Assembly: GCA_965220425.1 (NCBI GenBank)
Contig: OZ244830.1
Span: forward strand, 2,356,001-2,420,000
From: Azophilus sp965220425
GTDB taxonomy: Bacteria > Pseudomonadota > Gammaproteobacteria > Pseudomonadales > Azotimanducaceae
Length of the DNA stretch: 64,000 nucleotides
Direction: 5' to 3'
Shown here: positions 44,212 through 53,054 of the stretch, piece by piece
Layout of the letters: each line of letters begins with the position of its first letter
Position numbering within the stretch: position 1 is the stretch's first letter
Notes under the pieces: generated by a model
The model's input: the letters and a program-made list of their open reading frames with translations, nothing else
Databases searched by the model: none
Told to the model about the DNA's origin: nothing
Position numbers and translations under genes: made by a program

Positions 44212-44475
44212 ATGGGAATCGAAGAGCAACAACGGCTGCGCGACGATGCGCGTTGTGAATCTGCCGTGCAGACGCTGAAGGACGTGCTTTGGCGGTTCGA
44301 TGAAATGAGCGAAGGCACCTACACCCTGTACGACCTGCTCGGCTACCTGCTCGAGGACCTGGTCCGCGAAGGATGCTGCGCCGCGTGCATCGATGAAACC
44401 GTCTCCGCCGTCTACAAGGAGGTGGGGGTCGACCCCGAGGTGCACCGGCAGGACGACGAAGCGGTCTATCATTGA
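44212..44475 (+). CDS. Small hypothetical protein with Cys cluster
   Basis: An 87-residue acidic protein (MGIEEQQRLRDDARCESAVQ, then LKDVLWRFDEMSEGTYTLYD). It is mostly helical with VREGCCAACIDETV near the middle; three close cysteines could bind metal. No family recognised. A CCGCC-rich leader and no clear promoter motif are seen. It stands alone between divergent or convergent neighbours, so context gives no function. Confidence 0.5.
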   Translation: MGIEEQQRLRDDARCESAVQTLKDVLWRFDEMSEGTYTLYDLLGYLLEDLVREGCCAACIDETVSAVYKEVGVDPEVHRQDDEAVYH

Positions 44476-44624
44476 TTGCCAACGTAATTTCGACCCGGAA
44501 TCCATGACCCTGGGCGACCGGCTCCTCGGCACGGCGCAACGATTTGCCGGTTACGGCGCGCGGGTATTTCCGGACAGCAGGTCCACGTACGCGCAGCTTG
44601 ACGACCGCGCCGGCGAAACGGAAT

Positions 44625-45848
44625 TCAGGACGCCTCGGGAGCAACCGGGGGCGGCGGTATCTCCATCCGCACCTTGTGACGCAACCGGGGATGGGTTTTC
44701 GGTGCGATCAGGGCGCTGACGACCTCGAATTCCAGTTCCAGTTCTTCCAGCAATTCCCCGGGCCTCACCACCAACCGCGTGGACCCGTGCGGCGGTACTT
44801 CCACGTAGCCGCCTTGCTCGGGAAAGGTGTATGCGCTCAGGTTGCGCAGCCGAATGGGGGCATCCGAGTCGTTGGCGATCCTGACGTAGCCCACCTGCAT
44901 GCCCGGCAGGTAGCGGGCTTCCGTCACATTCAATGCCGCCTTGAGCAGGCTCGCCACCTGGGCTTCCCGGCCCAGTAGCAGATTCCTGAACCAGACCACG
45001 GTGCGGCCGTCGAACAAGGCTTCGCGCAGCGCCTCCTGGGTGCGCTCCTTCGCGAATACCAGGGTCACGGGGCGATGTCCGCCGGTTGCCGGCCGATAGT
45101 CCCAGTCGATCAGGCCGTGCACGTCGGAAACTCCGAGCGGCGTCAGGCCATGATCCAACGCCATTTGAAATGCTTCCTCGGCGTAGTAGTCGCCATTTGC
45201 GATCTCAATGCCGTGCAGTTGGCCCGCGTCGATCAGGCCGCGCTGAAACTCGGTAATTCCGGCGATGGCACTCGGATTGTCGCGGCCATACCAGGCATGG
45301 TTCCAGAAGACGAATGCGCCCTGGTCGTTGGCGGCCTTCACGGCAGCCTCGGGGGGCCACTGGTTGGCGGCGAAGTAGTAGTCCATCGGGTCGGCCGAAC
45401 CCGGCTCCGCTTCCAGTTTCAGCAGCAGGTTCGCATCGTCGAGGAACACGGCGTTCATGTGCCCCGCCGGTGTCTCCCTGGTGATTTCCGATCCCCGGAC
45501 AATCATGAGGTCATGCCCTGCGCCTGCTTCGAGGGCATCGTCGTAGGCCCGGTTGCGGTCCGGGTGGGGGATGTCCGCCCGGTGCGGCTGCCACTCCAGG
45601 TGCTCGGTAATCGCCATCGCATCGAGACCGTCGCGCAACGCTTCGCCCACCCGGATGCGCGGCCATACGTGGCCGTCGGAGAAGACGCTGTGCGTGTGCA
45701 GGTCGACCACGAGGGTCTGGAACCCCTCCGTATCGGGGAAGCGAATGAGCCGCTCCTCGTCCGGTGGCGGGGTGGCGGCGGGATCGTGGCCCAGGGAGGA
45801 GGCGGGCATAACCAGCAAGACCAGCAAGACCAGCAACCACCGCGCCAT
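44625..45848 (-). CDS. Exported PHP-domain phosphodiesterase (Sb-PDE-like)
   Basis: A 407-residue exported phosphoesterase. A signal peptide (WLLVLLVLLVMPASSLG) is followed by the PHP metal sites: VVDLHTHSVFSDGHVWP, MAITEHLEWQPHR, FWNHAWYG and LGVSDVHGLIDWDY. The C-terminal 100 residues form a beta-rich domain (GYVRIANDSDAPIRLRNLSA). PHP enzymes hydrolyse phosphodiesters with a tri-metal centre. ATG 45848 is the start nearest the signal; a frame 11 codons longer (45881) is possible. No operon partner. Confidence 0.75.
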   Translation of the reverse strand: MARWLLVLLVLLVMPASSLGHDPAATPPPDEERLIRFPDTEGFQTLVVDLHTHSVFSDGHVWPRIRVGEALRDGLDAMAITEHLEWQPHRADIPHPDRNRAYDDALEAGAGHDLMIVRGSEITRETPAGHMNAVFLDDANLLLKLEAEPGSADPMDYYFAANQWPPEAAVKAANDQGAFVFWNHAWYGRDNPSAIAGITEFQRGLIDAGQLHGIEIANGDYYAEEAFQMALDHGLTPLGVSDVHGLIDWDYRPATGGHRPVTLVFAKERTQEALREALFDGRTVVWFRNLLLGREAQVASLLKAALNVTEARYLPGMQVGYVRIANDSDAPIRLRNLSAYTFPEQGGYVEVPPHGSTRLVVRPGELLEELELEFEVVSALIAPKTHPRLRHKVRMEIPPPPVAPEAS

Positions 45849-46054
45849 GGGCTTGCCGCCCACAACGGGCCTCGGACACATCCTTGTGCCTGACCATGTT
45901 TCCGTGGACCGAGGCGGGGCGTAAGCGCTTACCATGGTTTTCTCCCGTGGCTGAGAGGTTGCGGTTGCGGCCGCAACGCTAAGGCAACGTCGGCAAGCTG
46001 GCAAGCGAAAGCGTGTGACCCGAACAGGCCAGGCTCCGGCAATCGCGGCCCGCC

Positions 46055-46107
46055 GCGCTTACGCGAGTGCATCGGCGTCCGCGGCAGGAAGTCGGTGAGC
46101 GTTGCGG
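46055..46107. repeat. Right-arm half-copy of the 671-847 element
   Basis: Bases 46069-46107 (core gcatcggcgtccgcgg) match 808-846, and the shared ccgcgcttacgcga lies just before, as at 793-806. Only a right arm is present; no left arm was found within 2 kb. It lies in the 383-bp gap 45849-46231 between the PHP gene and dgcN, which shows no gene. Confidence 0.55.
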
Positions 46108-46231
46108 CAGCCCATCCGGCCGAGAGTCATGCCCTGCGATCGCAGAGCACTTGCCGCTCCGGTGAAGTGGCGTTTCAATAGCTTCCCTGGCGGCCGCCGC
46201 ACCGGCGCCGCGACGAGCGGGACGAAGGTAC

Positions 46232-47236
46232 TTGGATATTAATGCCCCTTACCTGATCTTCATCGGCGATGCCAGGGATCGACTGGCGGCCAAGACGGGG
46301 CAGGGAATCGTCGATTGGCGGCCGGAACGGGCGTTGGCTCAGCTCCGCCTGCCCGGTTGCGGTGCGGATCTGGGCATTCCCGAGCTGACCGTAGGCGAGG
46401 CCGCTGCCCGGGGCGCGAAAACCCTGGTGCTCGGCGCGGTCAATCCAGGCGGCGTGTTGCCGCCTGAGTGGACGGCGGTAATCGTGGAAGCCCTCCAGTA
46501 CGGCCTGGATGTGGCGAACGGCCTGCACACGAGGCTGGCGTCCCTTGCGGAGGTGGCCGACGCCGCGACGATCAACGGACGTCGCCTGTTCGATGTCCGC
46601 CATACCGATCGACTCTTCAAGACCGGTAGCGGTGAGAAGCGCTCCGGCAAGCGCCTGCTGACGGTAGGAACGGATTGCTCGGTCGGCAAGAAATACGCGG
46701 CCCTTGTCATCGAGCGCGAGTTGCAACGGCGGGGTCTGGATGCTCAATTCCGCGCAACCGGACAAACCGGGATTCTCATTGCCGGGAGCGGTGTCGCCAT
46801 CGATGCGGTGACGGCCGATTTCATCTCGGGAGCCGCAGAGTGGTTGTCTCCCGCGGCGGAGGAGCATCATTGGGATGTCATCGAGGGGCAGGGTTCGCTG
46901 TTTCACCCGTCTTTTGCAGGGGTGTCCATGGGCCTGCTGCACGGTTCCCAACCCGATGCCTTTGTCGTCTGCCACGAGCCAACCCGAGCCACCATGCGCA
47001 ACGTAGCGGCGCCGATTCCTTCACTGGAGGAGGTCATCGACCTGACCGTGATTGCCGGACGGGCCACCAATCCCGCCATCCGCTGCTCGGGCATCGCGCT
47101 GAATACCGGGCAACTGAGTGACGGCGCGGCGCGTGCACTTGTGGAGGAATCGGCCGCTCGGTTGAACCTGCCGGTGTCGGACCCCATGCGATTTGGCGTC
47201 GAGTCCATAGTGGACCGGGTTCTGGAGAACCGCTGA
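46232..47236 (+). CDS. dgcN: D-glutamate N-acetyltransferase DgcN (DUF1611)
   Basis: A 334-residue DUF1611-family protein. INAPYLIFIGDARDRLAAKTG and DWRPERALAQLRLPGCGADLGI give the N-terminal domain; GKRLLTVGTDCSVGKKYAAL is a P-loop-like nucleotide/acetyl-CoA motif in the C-terminal half, followed by RATGQTGILIAGSGVAIDAV and VIEGQGSLFHPSFAGVSM. In the D-glutamate route it acetylates D-Glu before racemisation. The start is TTG 46232 with GAAGG just before it; the alignment to known DgcN starts supports this. dgcA follows on the same strand. Confidence 0.78.
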   Translation: MDINAPYLIFIGDARDRLAAKTGQGIVDWRPERALAQLRLPGCGADLGIPELTVGEAAARGAKTLVLGAVNPGGVLPPEWTAVIVEALQYGLDVANGLHTRLASLAEVADAATINGRRLFDVRHTDRLFKTGSGEKRSGKRLLTVGTDCSVGKKYAALVIERELQRRGLDAQFRATGQTGILIAGSGVAIDAVTADFISGAAEWLSPAAEEHHWDVIEGQGSLFHPSFAGVSMGLLHGSQPDAFVVCHEPTRATMRNVAAPIPSLEEVIDLTVIAGRATNPAIRCSGIALNTGQLSDGAARALVEESAARLNLPVSDPMRFGVESIVDRVLENR

Positions 47237-47330
47237 TGGCGCTCTCCGCGGATAGTCGGTTCAGCAAGCGAACGGGCGCGTTCCGAACCCGGATTCATCA
47301 CCGGTCCTCGCGGTTCCGGGCCGTCGCGCG

Positions 47331-48371
47331 GTGACTTCCCTCAGCGAGGGCCGCCAGGCGCGTTCGCCCCGGCATCTATCGGTGAAAGCGTTTCGGGAAC
47401 GCTGGCCGCTACGCAACGAATTCCGCATTGCACGGGGCACGAAGCGGTCTGCCGAGGTTGTTGTCGTCACTGTCGATGACGAAAAATATGCCGGGCGCGG
47501 AGAATGCGTGCCGTACCGGCGTTACGGTGAAACCGCCGGGTCGGTACTCGGGGAACTCGACGCGGTCAAGAGGCTGAGCGCGTCCGAAGCGTTGGATTTC
47601 AACTGCGCGAGCCGCTTCCTTGGTACAGGCGCCGCCTGCAACGCCCTTGACTGTGCTCTGTGGGACTGGCGGGCACAACATCTCGAACAGCCGGCCTGGT
47701 CGCTGCTGGGCTTGTCCCGGCCCCATTCGACGACAACGGCGTACACCCTCGGTATCGATTCCCCTGAGGAGATGCAAAGGGCGGCGAAGGCCAACGCCGC
47801 ACGGCCGTTGCTCAAGATCAAGCTTGGCGGGGCCGATGCGGCACGCGACGGCGAGCGTTTGCACGCCGTGCGCCGCGGCGCCCCGGCGGCGGAATTGATC
47901 GTTGACGCAAACGAAGGATGGACCCCGAAGAACCTGCGAGACCTGCTGCCGATTGCCGAAGAGTCAGGCGTCACCATGATCGAGCAGCCGCTGCCGGCCG
48001 GCCGTGACCAGGCGCTGTCGAGCATCGATACGCCGGTACGGTTCGGTGCGGACGAAAGCGCGCACACCTCGGACAGTCTGCCGTCACTCAAGGACAAGTA
48101 TCAGGTCGTCAACATCAAGCTCGACAAGACGGGTGGCCTGACCGCCGGCATGGCCATGGCCCAAGCCGCGCAGACCCAGGGTTTCGAGGTCATGGTGGGC
48201 TGCATGGTCGCCACTTCGCTCAGCATGGCGCCGGCCCTGCTTATGACCGCATTCGCGCGGTACGTGGATCTCGACGGCCCGCTGTTGCTTGAGCAGGACC
48301 GCGAGCCCGGATTGAACTATCGCAACAGCACCATCGGTTGGCCCGACGAACGCATCTGGGGCACGCCGTAA
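47331..48371 (+). CDS. dgcA: N-acetyl-D-glutamate racemase DgcA (enolase superfamily)
   Basis: A 346-residue dipeptide-epimerase-like member of the enolase superfamily. LSVKAFRERWPLRNEFRIARG is the capping domain; the barrel carries the base LLKIKLGG (KxK), metal ligands in IVDANEGW, MIEQPLP and GADES, and the second base in NIKLDKTGGL. In the pathway with DgcN it racemises N-acetyl-D-Glu to the L form. GTG 47331 is used; GTG 47382 is an alternative that would lose the first strand. The gap after dgcN is 94 bp. Confidence 0.8.
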   Translation: MTSLSEGRQARSPRHLSVKAFRERWPLRNEFRIARGTKRSAEVVVVTVDDEKYAGRGECVPYRRYGETAGSVLGELDAVKRLSASEALDFNCASRFLGTGAACNALDCALWDWRAQHLEQPAWSLLGLSRPHSTTTAYTLGIDSPEEMQRAAKANAARPLLKIKLGGADAARDGERLHAVRRGAPAAELIVDANEGWTPKNLRDLLPIAEESGVTMIEQPLPAGRDQALSSIDTPVRFGADESAHTSDSLPSLKDKYQVVNIKLDKTGGLTAGMAMAQAAQTQGFEVMVGCMVATSLSMAPALLMTAFARYVDLDGPLLLEQDREPGLNYRNSTIGWPDERIWGTP

Positions 48372-48641
48372 CCATTCGCCATCCGTGCTCGAGGCAGATC
48401 GAAGTTTCGACCCCGTGGGCCAGGGCGCTGACGCCGAAGGGACTAATGTCGTTCCAGGGATGAAAGCCCCGTAGGCGGGCTCGGACTCCAAATACCGACA
48501 TCGTGTTGCATCGGACCGGCTTGAAATTCAGAAGAATCAATCGATTGACAATGTGTTCGATGGAAAGGCCCTCCGTTCGGCGATTGACTAAAATGCCGGT
48601 TTGAGGCTTGCTCAACGGAACGCGATGCCACGTTTTCGCCG

Positions 48642-49484
48642 ATGGATACGCAAAAGCTGCAGAAAGTGCTTGCCGACCAGGGATTCGGCTCCCGCCGCGA
48701 GCTGGAGCGATGGATTGCCGCCGGGCGCGTGACCGTCAACGGCGAGACAGCGCATCTGGGGCAACGGGTGGGTGAAGCCGATGTCATCGCGCTGGACGGG
48801 CGCAAGCTGAGTTTGCCGCGAAGCAGTGACCCGAGCCGCGTGCTGGTGCTCAACAAGGCGGCCGGCGTGGTGTGCTCGCGGCGCGACCCGGAGGGCCGCC
48901 GGTCGGTATTCGACGGCTTGCCGAGCCTGCGCCGAGGCCGCTGGATTGCCGTAGGGCGCCTCGATATCCAGACGACCGGACTGCTGCTGCTTACCAACGA
49001 CGGTGCGCTGGCGCACCGGATGATGCACCCGTCCACCGGGCTCGACCGCGAGTACGCCGTGCGGGTGGACGGGCGCCTCGACGATCCCGCGTTGCAGGCG
49101 CTGGCCACGGGGCTGATTGTCGATGGCGAGCCGCAGCGGTTCAGCGATGTGAAGTACTACGATGGCTCCGGCCGCAACCACTGGTACCACGTCGTGCTGA
49201 TGGAGGGCCGCAACCGGGAAGTGCGCAAGCTCTTCGAAGCCGTCGGCGTTCGGGTCAGCCGGTTGAAGCGCGTGCGCTACGGTCCCGTCATGCTGCCGGC
49301 GAGGCTGAAGCGGGGCGCGCTCGCGGAGATGGATCAGCCCGACCTCAAAGATCTTTACCGCCTGCTGAAACTTCCCTTCACGCCGCTTCGGGGCAGGGTC
49401 AGGCAGAAGCGCCGCGCCTCCCTTCTCTTGCCCTATCCGCCACTCGAGCACCGGCGGCCAGCCAGGGCGGCAAAGCTCGGGTGA
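48642..49484 (+). CDS. rluB: 23S rRNA pseudouridine synthase B
   Basis: A 280-residue enzyme that makes pseudouridine 2605 of 23S rRNA (E. coli numbering). An S4 RNA-binding domain (KLQKVLADQGFGSRRELERW, IAAGRVTVNGE) precedes the catalytic domain with the RsuA-family active site VGRLDIQTTGLLLLTNDG, catalytic Asp in GRLD. VLMEGRNREVRKLFEAVGVR is the conserved helix. The C-terminus is basic (GRVRQKRRASLLL). It is probably monocistronic with a hairpin downstream. Confidence 0.9.
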   Translation: MDTQKLQKVLADQGFGSRRELERWIAAGRVTVNGETAHLGQRVGEADVIALDGRKLSLPRSSDPSRVLVLNKAAGVVCSRRDPEGRRSVFDGLPSLRRGRWIAVGRLDIQTTGLLLLTNDGALAHRMMHPSTGLDREYAVRVDGRLDDPALQALATGLIVDGEPQRFSDVKYYDGSGRNHWYHVVLMEGRNREVRKLFEAVGVRVSRLKRVRYGPVMLPARLKRGALAEMDQPDLKDLYRLLKLPFTPLRGRVRQKRRASLLLPYPPLEHRRPARAAKLG

Positions 49485-49494
49485 CCTTCCCCTG

Positions 49495-49514
49495 AACGCG
49501 GGAATGCCCGCGTT
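49495..49514 (+). terminator. Hairpin after rluB, possible terminator
   Basis: Perfect 8-bp stem aacgcggg / cccgcgtt around aatg, eleven bases past the rluB stop. No T-run follows, so it is a weak terminator or mRNA end stabiliser. Confidence 0.35.
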
Positions 49515-49678
49515 GCCTACCTGTTGGTGAACTGCAGTCGAATCCCGTGCCGGGGCCACCGGGATTTGCCGCCGTGAACTCCAGGTTAATCCGCATGTCT
49601 TGCGGGTCGACGCCAAGGATTTCGCATCGGCGCGCGTCTACTTGTCGAACGCGCAGGTGCGGTGGATGATGGTTCCGC

Positions 49679-50224
49679 ATGACTGAACCGAGCGACGACT
49701 TCCTGGCTTCCCGGGCTGCTGCCGGAGACCGGCAGGCATTCGCCGAACTGCTGGCGCGCCACTACGAGCGCATCTACCGGCTGGGCGCCCGCATGCTGGG
49801 CGATGCCGACGCGGCGGCGGACCTTGCCCAGGATGTCTGCGTCGGCCTGCCGGGCAGACTCGCTTCGTATCGCGGGGATAGCCGGTTCACGACCTGGCTT
49901 TACCGCGTTGTGGTCAACGCCGCGCGCGATGCGCTGCGCCGCGCTGCCACACGCAGGCGCCTGGAAGACCGCTACACCGAGGTGGAGGCGATGGAACGCT
50001 CGACTGCCGCCGCCCGGGAGCGGGAATCCGTCTGGTTGCGCCAGGCCCTTGGGCGATTGGGTGAAGAGTTGCGGATTACCGTATTGCTCGTGATCGAAGA
50101 GGGTCTGGCGCACGCCGAAGCGGGACGTGTTCTCGGAGTGGCCGAATCCACGGTGTCCTGGCGGATGAGCGAGGTACGCAAGCGCTTGCGCGCCCTGGCC
50201 GGCGATGAGGAGGTGATGTCATGA
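49679..50224 (+). CDS. ECF-type RNA polymerase sigma factor
   Basis: A 181-residue sigma factor with regions 2 and 4 only. Region 2: ELLARHYERIYRLGARMLG, DADAAADLAQDVC and SRFTTWLYRVVVNAARDALRR (the -10 recognition helix); region 4: LLVIEEGLAHAEAGRVLGVA, ESTVSWRMSEVRKRLRAL. It starts with MTEPSDDFLASRAAAGDRQAF. The stop overlaps the VWA gene by four bases, so the membrane VWA protein is the probable anti-sigma factor. A region 1.1 is absent, as usual for ECF. Confidence 0.87.
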   Translation: MTEPSDDFLASRAAAGDRQAFAELLARHYERIYRLGARMLGDADAAADLAQDVCVGLPGRLASYRGDSRFTTWLYRVVVNAARDALRRAATRRRLEDRYTEVEAMERSTAAARERESVWLRQALGRLGEELRITVLLVIEEGLAHAEAGRVLGVAESTVSWRMSEVRKRLRALAGDEEVMS

Positions 50225-52332
50225 ACGACGATCTTGAACGGCTTCAGGCGGCGCTCTGCGCCAATGTTCCCGAGCCGCCGGTCGAGGCTCGGGAGCAAGC
50301 GGTAACGGCGGCGATGGCGGCCTTCGACCGGCACTGCGAGAAGATCGGCGACGGTGGGCGCGGTTCCTCATGGACCCGGTCCGCATTCAGAACCTGGTTG
50401 CGGGGTCTGGCCGTGCCGAACTCGAATACCTATCTGGCGTTCGCGGGAGCGGCAGGCTTTGCGTTGGTCGCGGTGTTCGTGGTCTACCTGGTCCCCCTGA
50501 TGAACTTGCCGACGCCGGAATCCGCGGGCCCGGAGATTGCCGGCCCGACCGAGGCGGGCGATGCGCGGGAGTTCCCTGTCACGGAGACGGGTTCGGTCCC
50601 GGACAACACCGCGAATACGGAAGTGTTCCCGCTTCCCGAGCCATTGGCGAATCCTTCGGACCTCGGCATTGAAACGCATATGGCGCCCCCTGAACCCGTG
50701 GCGCCCGCGGCGCCGGCGAACTCGGGCCGGTCCGTATTGCGGAGTGTGCCTCAACTCATGGACTCGCCTGCATTGGAAGAAGTCGTCGTAACATCGGCGA
50801 GGCGGAAGGACCGGTCAACCGGGGCGATGGCGCCCGCGCCTGCTTTCACCGCGAAAGCGCAAGCGCTCGAAAACCGTCCGGCCATGGGCTATCGCGATCA
50901 GGGCAGGGACCGGTTCAGCGCCTTCGATGCCAATCCCGTCAAGGTCGTGACCGAGGAGCCCGTGTCGACCTTTTCCATCGATGTCGATACCGCTGCCTAT
51001 GGATTCGTCCGCGCATCGCTCAACCATGGCGTGTTGCCCCAGAAGGATGCGGTGCGGGTGGAAGAGTTGATCAACTACTTCCCTTACGACTATCCCGCGC
51101 CCGAGGGTCGGGATGCGCCCTTCGCGGCCAGCGTGTCGGTGCTGCCCGCGCCCTGGAACACGGCCAATCGGCTGCTGCATATCGGCATCGAGGGGTATTC
51201 CGTCGACAGCGGCGCCCGACGCGCCAACCTGGTGTTTCTGGTCGACACTTCCGGCTCGATGCAGGCGCCGAACAAGCTGCCGTTATTGATCAACTCGTTG
51301 AAGTTGCTGCTTGGCGCGCTGGCGCCGGAGGACCGGGTGGCGATCGTCACCTATGCCGGATCGGCGAGCGTGCTGCTGGAGCCTACGCGGGCCGGGGAAA
51401 AGGCGAGAATCGGCGCGGCGCTGGAGCGCTTGAGCGCCCACGGCTACACGGCGGGCGGGGAGGGGATCCGCCAGGCTTATCTGCTGGCCGGGCAGCACTA
51501 CATCGAGGACGGCGTCAATCGGGTGATTCTCGCCACCGACGGGGACTTCAACGTCGGTATTACCGATCCCGGGGAATTGACGGGTTTCATCGAGCGCAAG
51601 CGCGACGGGGGCGTTTTCCTGTCGGTACTGGGTTTCGGCATGGGCAATTACAACGATGCGCTGATGCAGCGTCTCGCCCAGAACGGCAACGGCAACGCGC
51701 TGTACATCGATTCCCTGTCGGAGGCGCGCAAGGCGCTGGTGGAGGAAGCGCGGTCGATGCTGTTCCCCATCGCGAAAGACGTGAAGATCCAGGTGGAATT
51801 CAATCCGGCGGCGGTCAGCGAGTACCGGCTGATCGGCTACGAGACCCGCATGCTCGAACGCGAGGACTTCAAGAACGACAAGGTGGATGCGGGCGAAATC
51901 GGCGCCGGTCACCGGGTAACGGCGATCTATGAGTTCACCCCTCAAGGTTCGGCGGCGGGACGGATTGCGCCGCTCCGCTACCAGCGGATTGCAACGGCGG
52001 ATGCGGATTCCCGGGACGAACTGGCGTTTCTGAAGATACGCTACAAGCTGCCGGAAGCCGAGGCGAGTACGCTGATCACGCGGCCGGTGGCCACCGCGGA
52101 TGCTGTCGCAAGCGTCGACGCGGCGCCGGCCGATGTGCGTTTTGCCGCCGCCGTTGCGGCATTCGGCCAACTCCTGCGCGGCGGCCGCCATACCGGCGGC
52201 TACGGTTACGATGACGTGGCCGCGCTGGCTCAGGGAGCCAGGGGCGAGGATCCGTTCGGCTACCGTGCCGAGTTCGTCAGCCTGGTTCGCCTGGCCGAAT
52301 CGGCCGCCGCCATGCCTCCTCTGCAACGCTGA
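50221..52332 (+). CDS. Membrane VWA-domain (YfbK-like) protein, probable anti-sigma partner
   Basis: A 703-residue protein. Residues 1-66 are cytosolic with helical and basic pattern of an anti-sigma domain; a membrane helix spans about 71-93. A Pro/Glu-rich linker holds LEEVVVTSARRK (185-196), which resembles a TonB box. Residues about 240-600 hold a VWA domain: FSIDVDTAAYGFVRASLNHG, then the MIDAS DTSGS (about 342-346) and ILATDGDFNVGITDPGEL, ending with the YfbK-type C-terminal domain (GYGYDDVAALAQGARGEDPF). Stress sensing in the periplasm signalled to the preceding sigma factor is inference. GTG/ATG overlap with the sigma gene supports coupling. Confidence 0.8.
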   Translation: MNDDLERLQAALCANVPEPPVEAREQAVTAAMAAFDRHCEKIGDGGRGSSWTRSAFRTWLRGLAVPNSNTYLAFAGAAGFALVAVFVVYLVPLMNLPTPESAGPEIAGPTEAGDAREFPVTETGSVPDNTANTEVFPLPEPLANPSDLGIETHMAPPEPVAPAAPANSGRSVLRSVPQLMDSPALEEVVVTSARRKDRSTGAMAPAPAFTAKAQALENRPAMGYRDQGRDRFSAFDANPVKVVTEEPVSTFSIDVDTAAYGFVRASLNHGVLPQKDAVRVEELINYFPYDYPAPEGRDAPFAASVSVLPAPWNTANRLLHIGIEGYSVDSGARRANLVFLVDTSGSMQAPNKLPLLINSLKLLLGALAPEDRVAIVTYAGSASVLLEPTRAGEKARIGAALERLSAHGYTAGGEGIRQAYLLAGQHYIEDGVNRVILATDGDFNVGITDPGELTGFIERKRDGGVFLSVLGFGMGNYNDALMQRLAQNGNGNALYIDSLSEARKALVEEARSMLFPIAKDVKIQVEFNPAAVSEYRLIGYETRMLEREDFKNDKVDAGEIGAGHRVTAIYEFTPQGSAAGRIAPLRYQRIATADADSRDELAFLKIRYKLPEAEASTLITRPVATADAVASVDAAPADVRFAAAVAAFGQLLRGGRHTGGYGYDDVAALAQGARGEDPFGYRAEFVSLVRLAESAAAMPPLQR

Positions 52333-52361
52333 CCCCATTTATTGAGGCAGGGCCGTACCGT

Positions 52362-53054
52362 TCAGGCCTTGCTGGCGTGCAAAAAGTAGTTGACGTCCGT
52401 ATCCCGGGTCAGCCGCGCCTGGCGGGAGAACGGGTTGTAGGCCATGCCGGCGACTTCTTCCACCCGTAACCCGGCTTTTCGAACAGCCCGGGCCAGTTCG
52501 GACGGACGGATCAGTTTCGTGTAGTCGTGGGTGCCCCTGGGCAGGATGTTCAGCACGTATTCCGCGCCCAGAACCGTGAGCAGGTATGCCTTGGGAGTGC
52601 GGCTGATGGTGGAGAAGAACAGGCGCCCGCCGGGCGCCGCCAGCTCCGCGCAGGCCGCCACCGAGGATGCGTAATCGGGAACGTGCTCCAGCATCTCCAT
52701 GCAGGTGACCGTTTGGAACGCCCCGGGACGTTCCCCGGCGAGGTCTTCCGGAGTGGCCGCGAGATACTCGAGTTCCGTGCCGGTCTCCAGGGCATGCAAC
52801 CGCGCGACCGCCAACGGCTTTGCGGCCATGTCGATGCCGGTCACCTCGGCCCCTGCCGCCGCCATGGCTTCCGACAATATGCCGCCCCCGCAGCCCACAT
52901 CGAGAACGCGCGCCCCGTCCAGCGGCCCCCGGTCGGCGATATACTCCAGGCGCAGGGGATTGATGTCGTGCAAGGCGCGAAAATCGCCGTGCGCATCCCA
53001 CCATCGATGCGCAAGCGCTTCGAATTTCCCGATTTCGGCATCGTCGATGTTCAA
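52362..53054 (-). CDS. ubiG: Ubiquinone biosynthesis O-methyltransferase
   Basis: A 230-residue class I SAM methyltransferase that O-methylates two ubiquinone intermediates. RVLDVGCGGGILSEAMAAAGA is the SAM loop, EIGKFEALAHRWWDAHGDF the N-terminal substrate-binding helix, and VTCMEMLEHVPD the following active-site segment. The TTG start at 53054 overlaps the mtaD stop by four bases (TTGA) and places the conserved first helix correctly; the longer frame to 53153 is rejected. mtaD then ubiG on this strand resembles the Pseudomonas order. Confidence 0.93.
   Translation of the reverse strand: MNIDDAEIGKFEALAHRWWDAHGDFRALHDINPLRLEYIADRGPLDGARVLDVGCGGGILSEAMAAAGAEVTGIDMAAKPLAVARLHALETGTELEYLAATPEDLAGERPGAFQTVTCMEMLEHVPDYASSVAACAELAAPGGRLFFSTISRTPKAYLLTVLGAEYVLNILPRGTHDYTKLIRPSELARAVRKAGLRVEEVAGMAYNPFSRQARLTRDTDVNYFLHASKA

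Noticed and set aside
49510..49678. tRNA-like or small RNA gene (gtcgaatcccg)
   Set aside because: No cloverleaf can be built around the short T-arm-like string.
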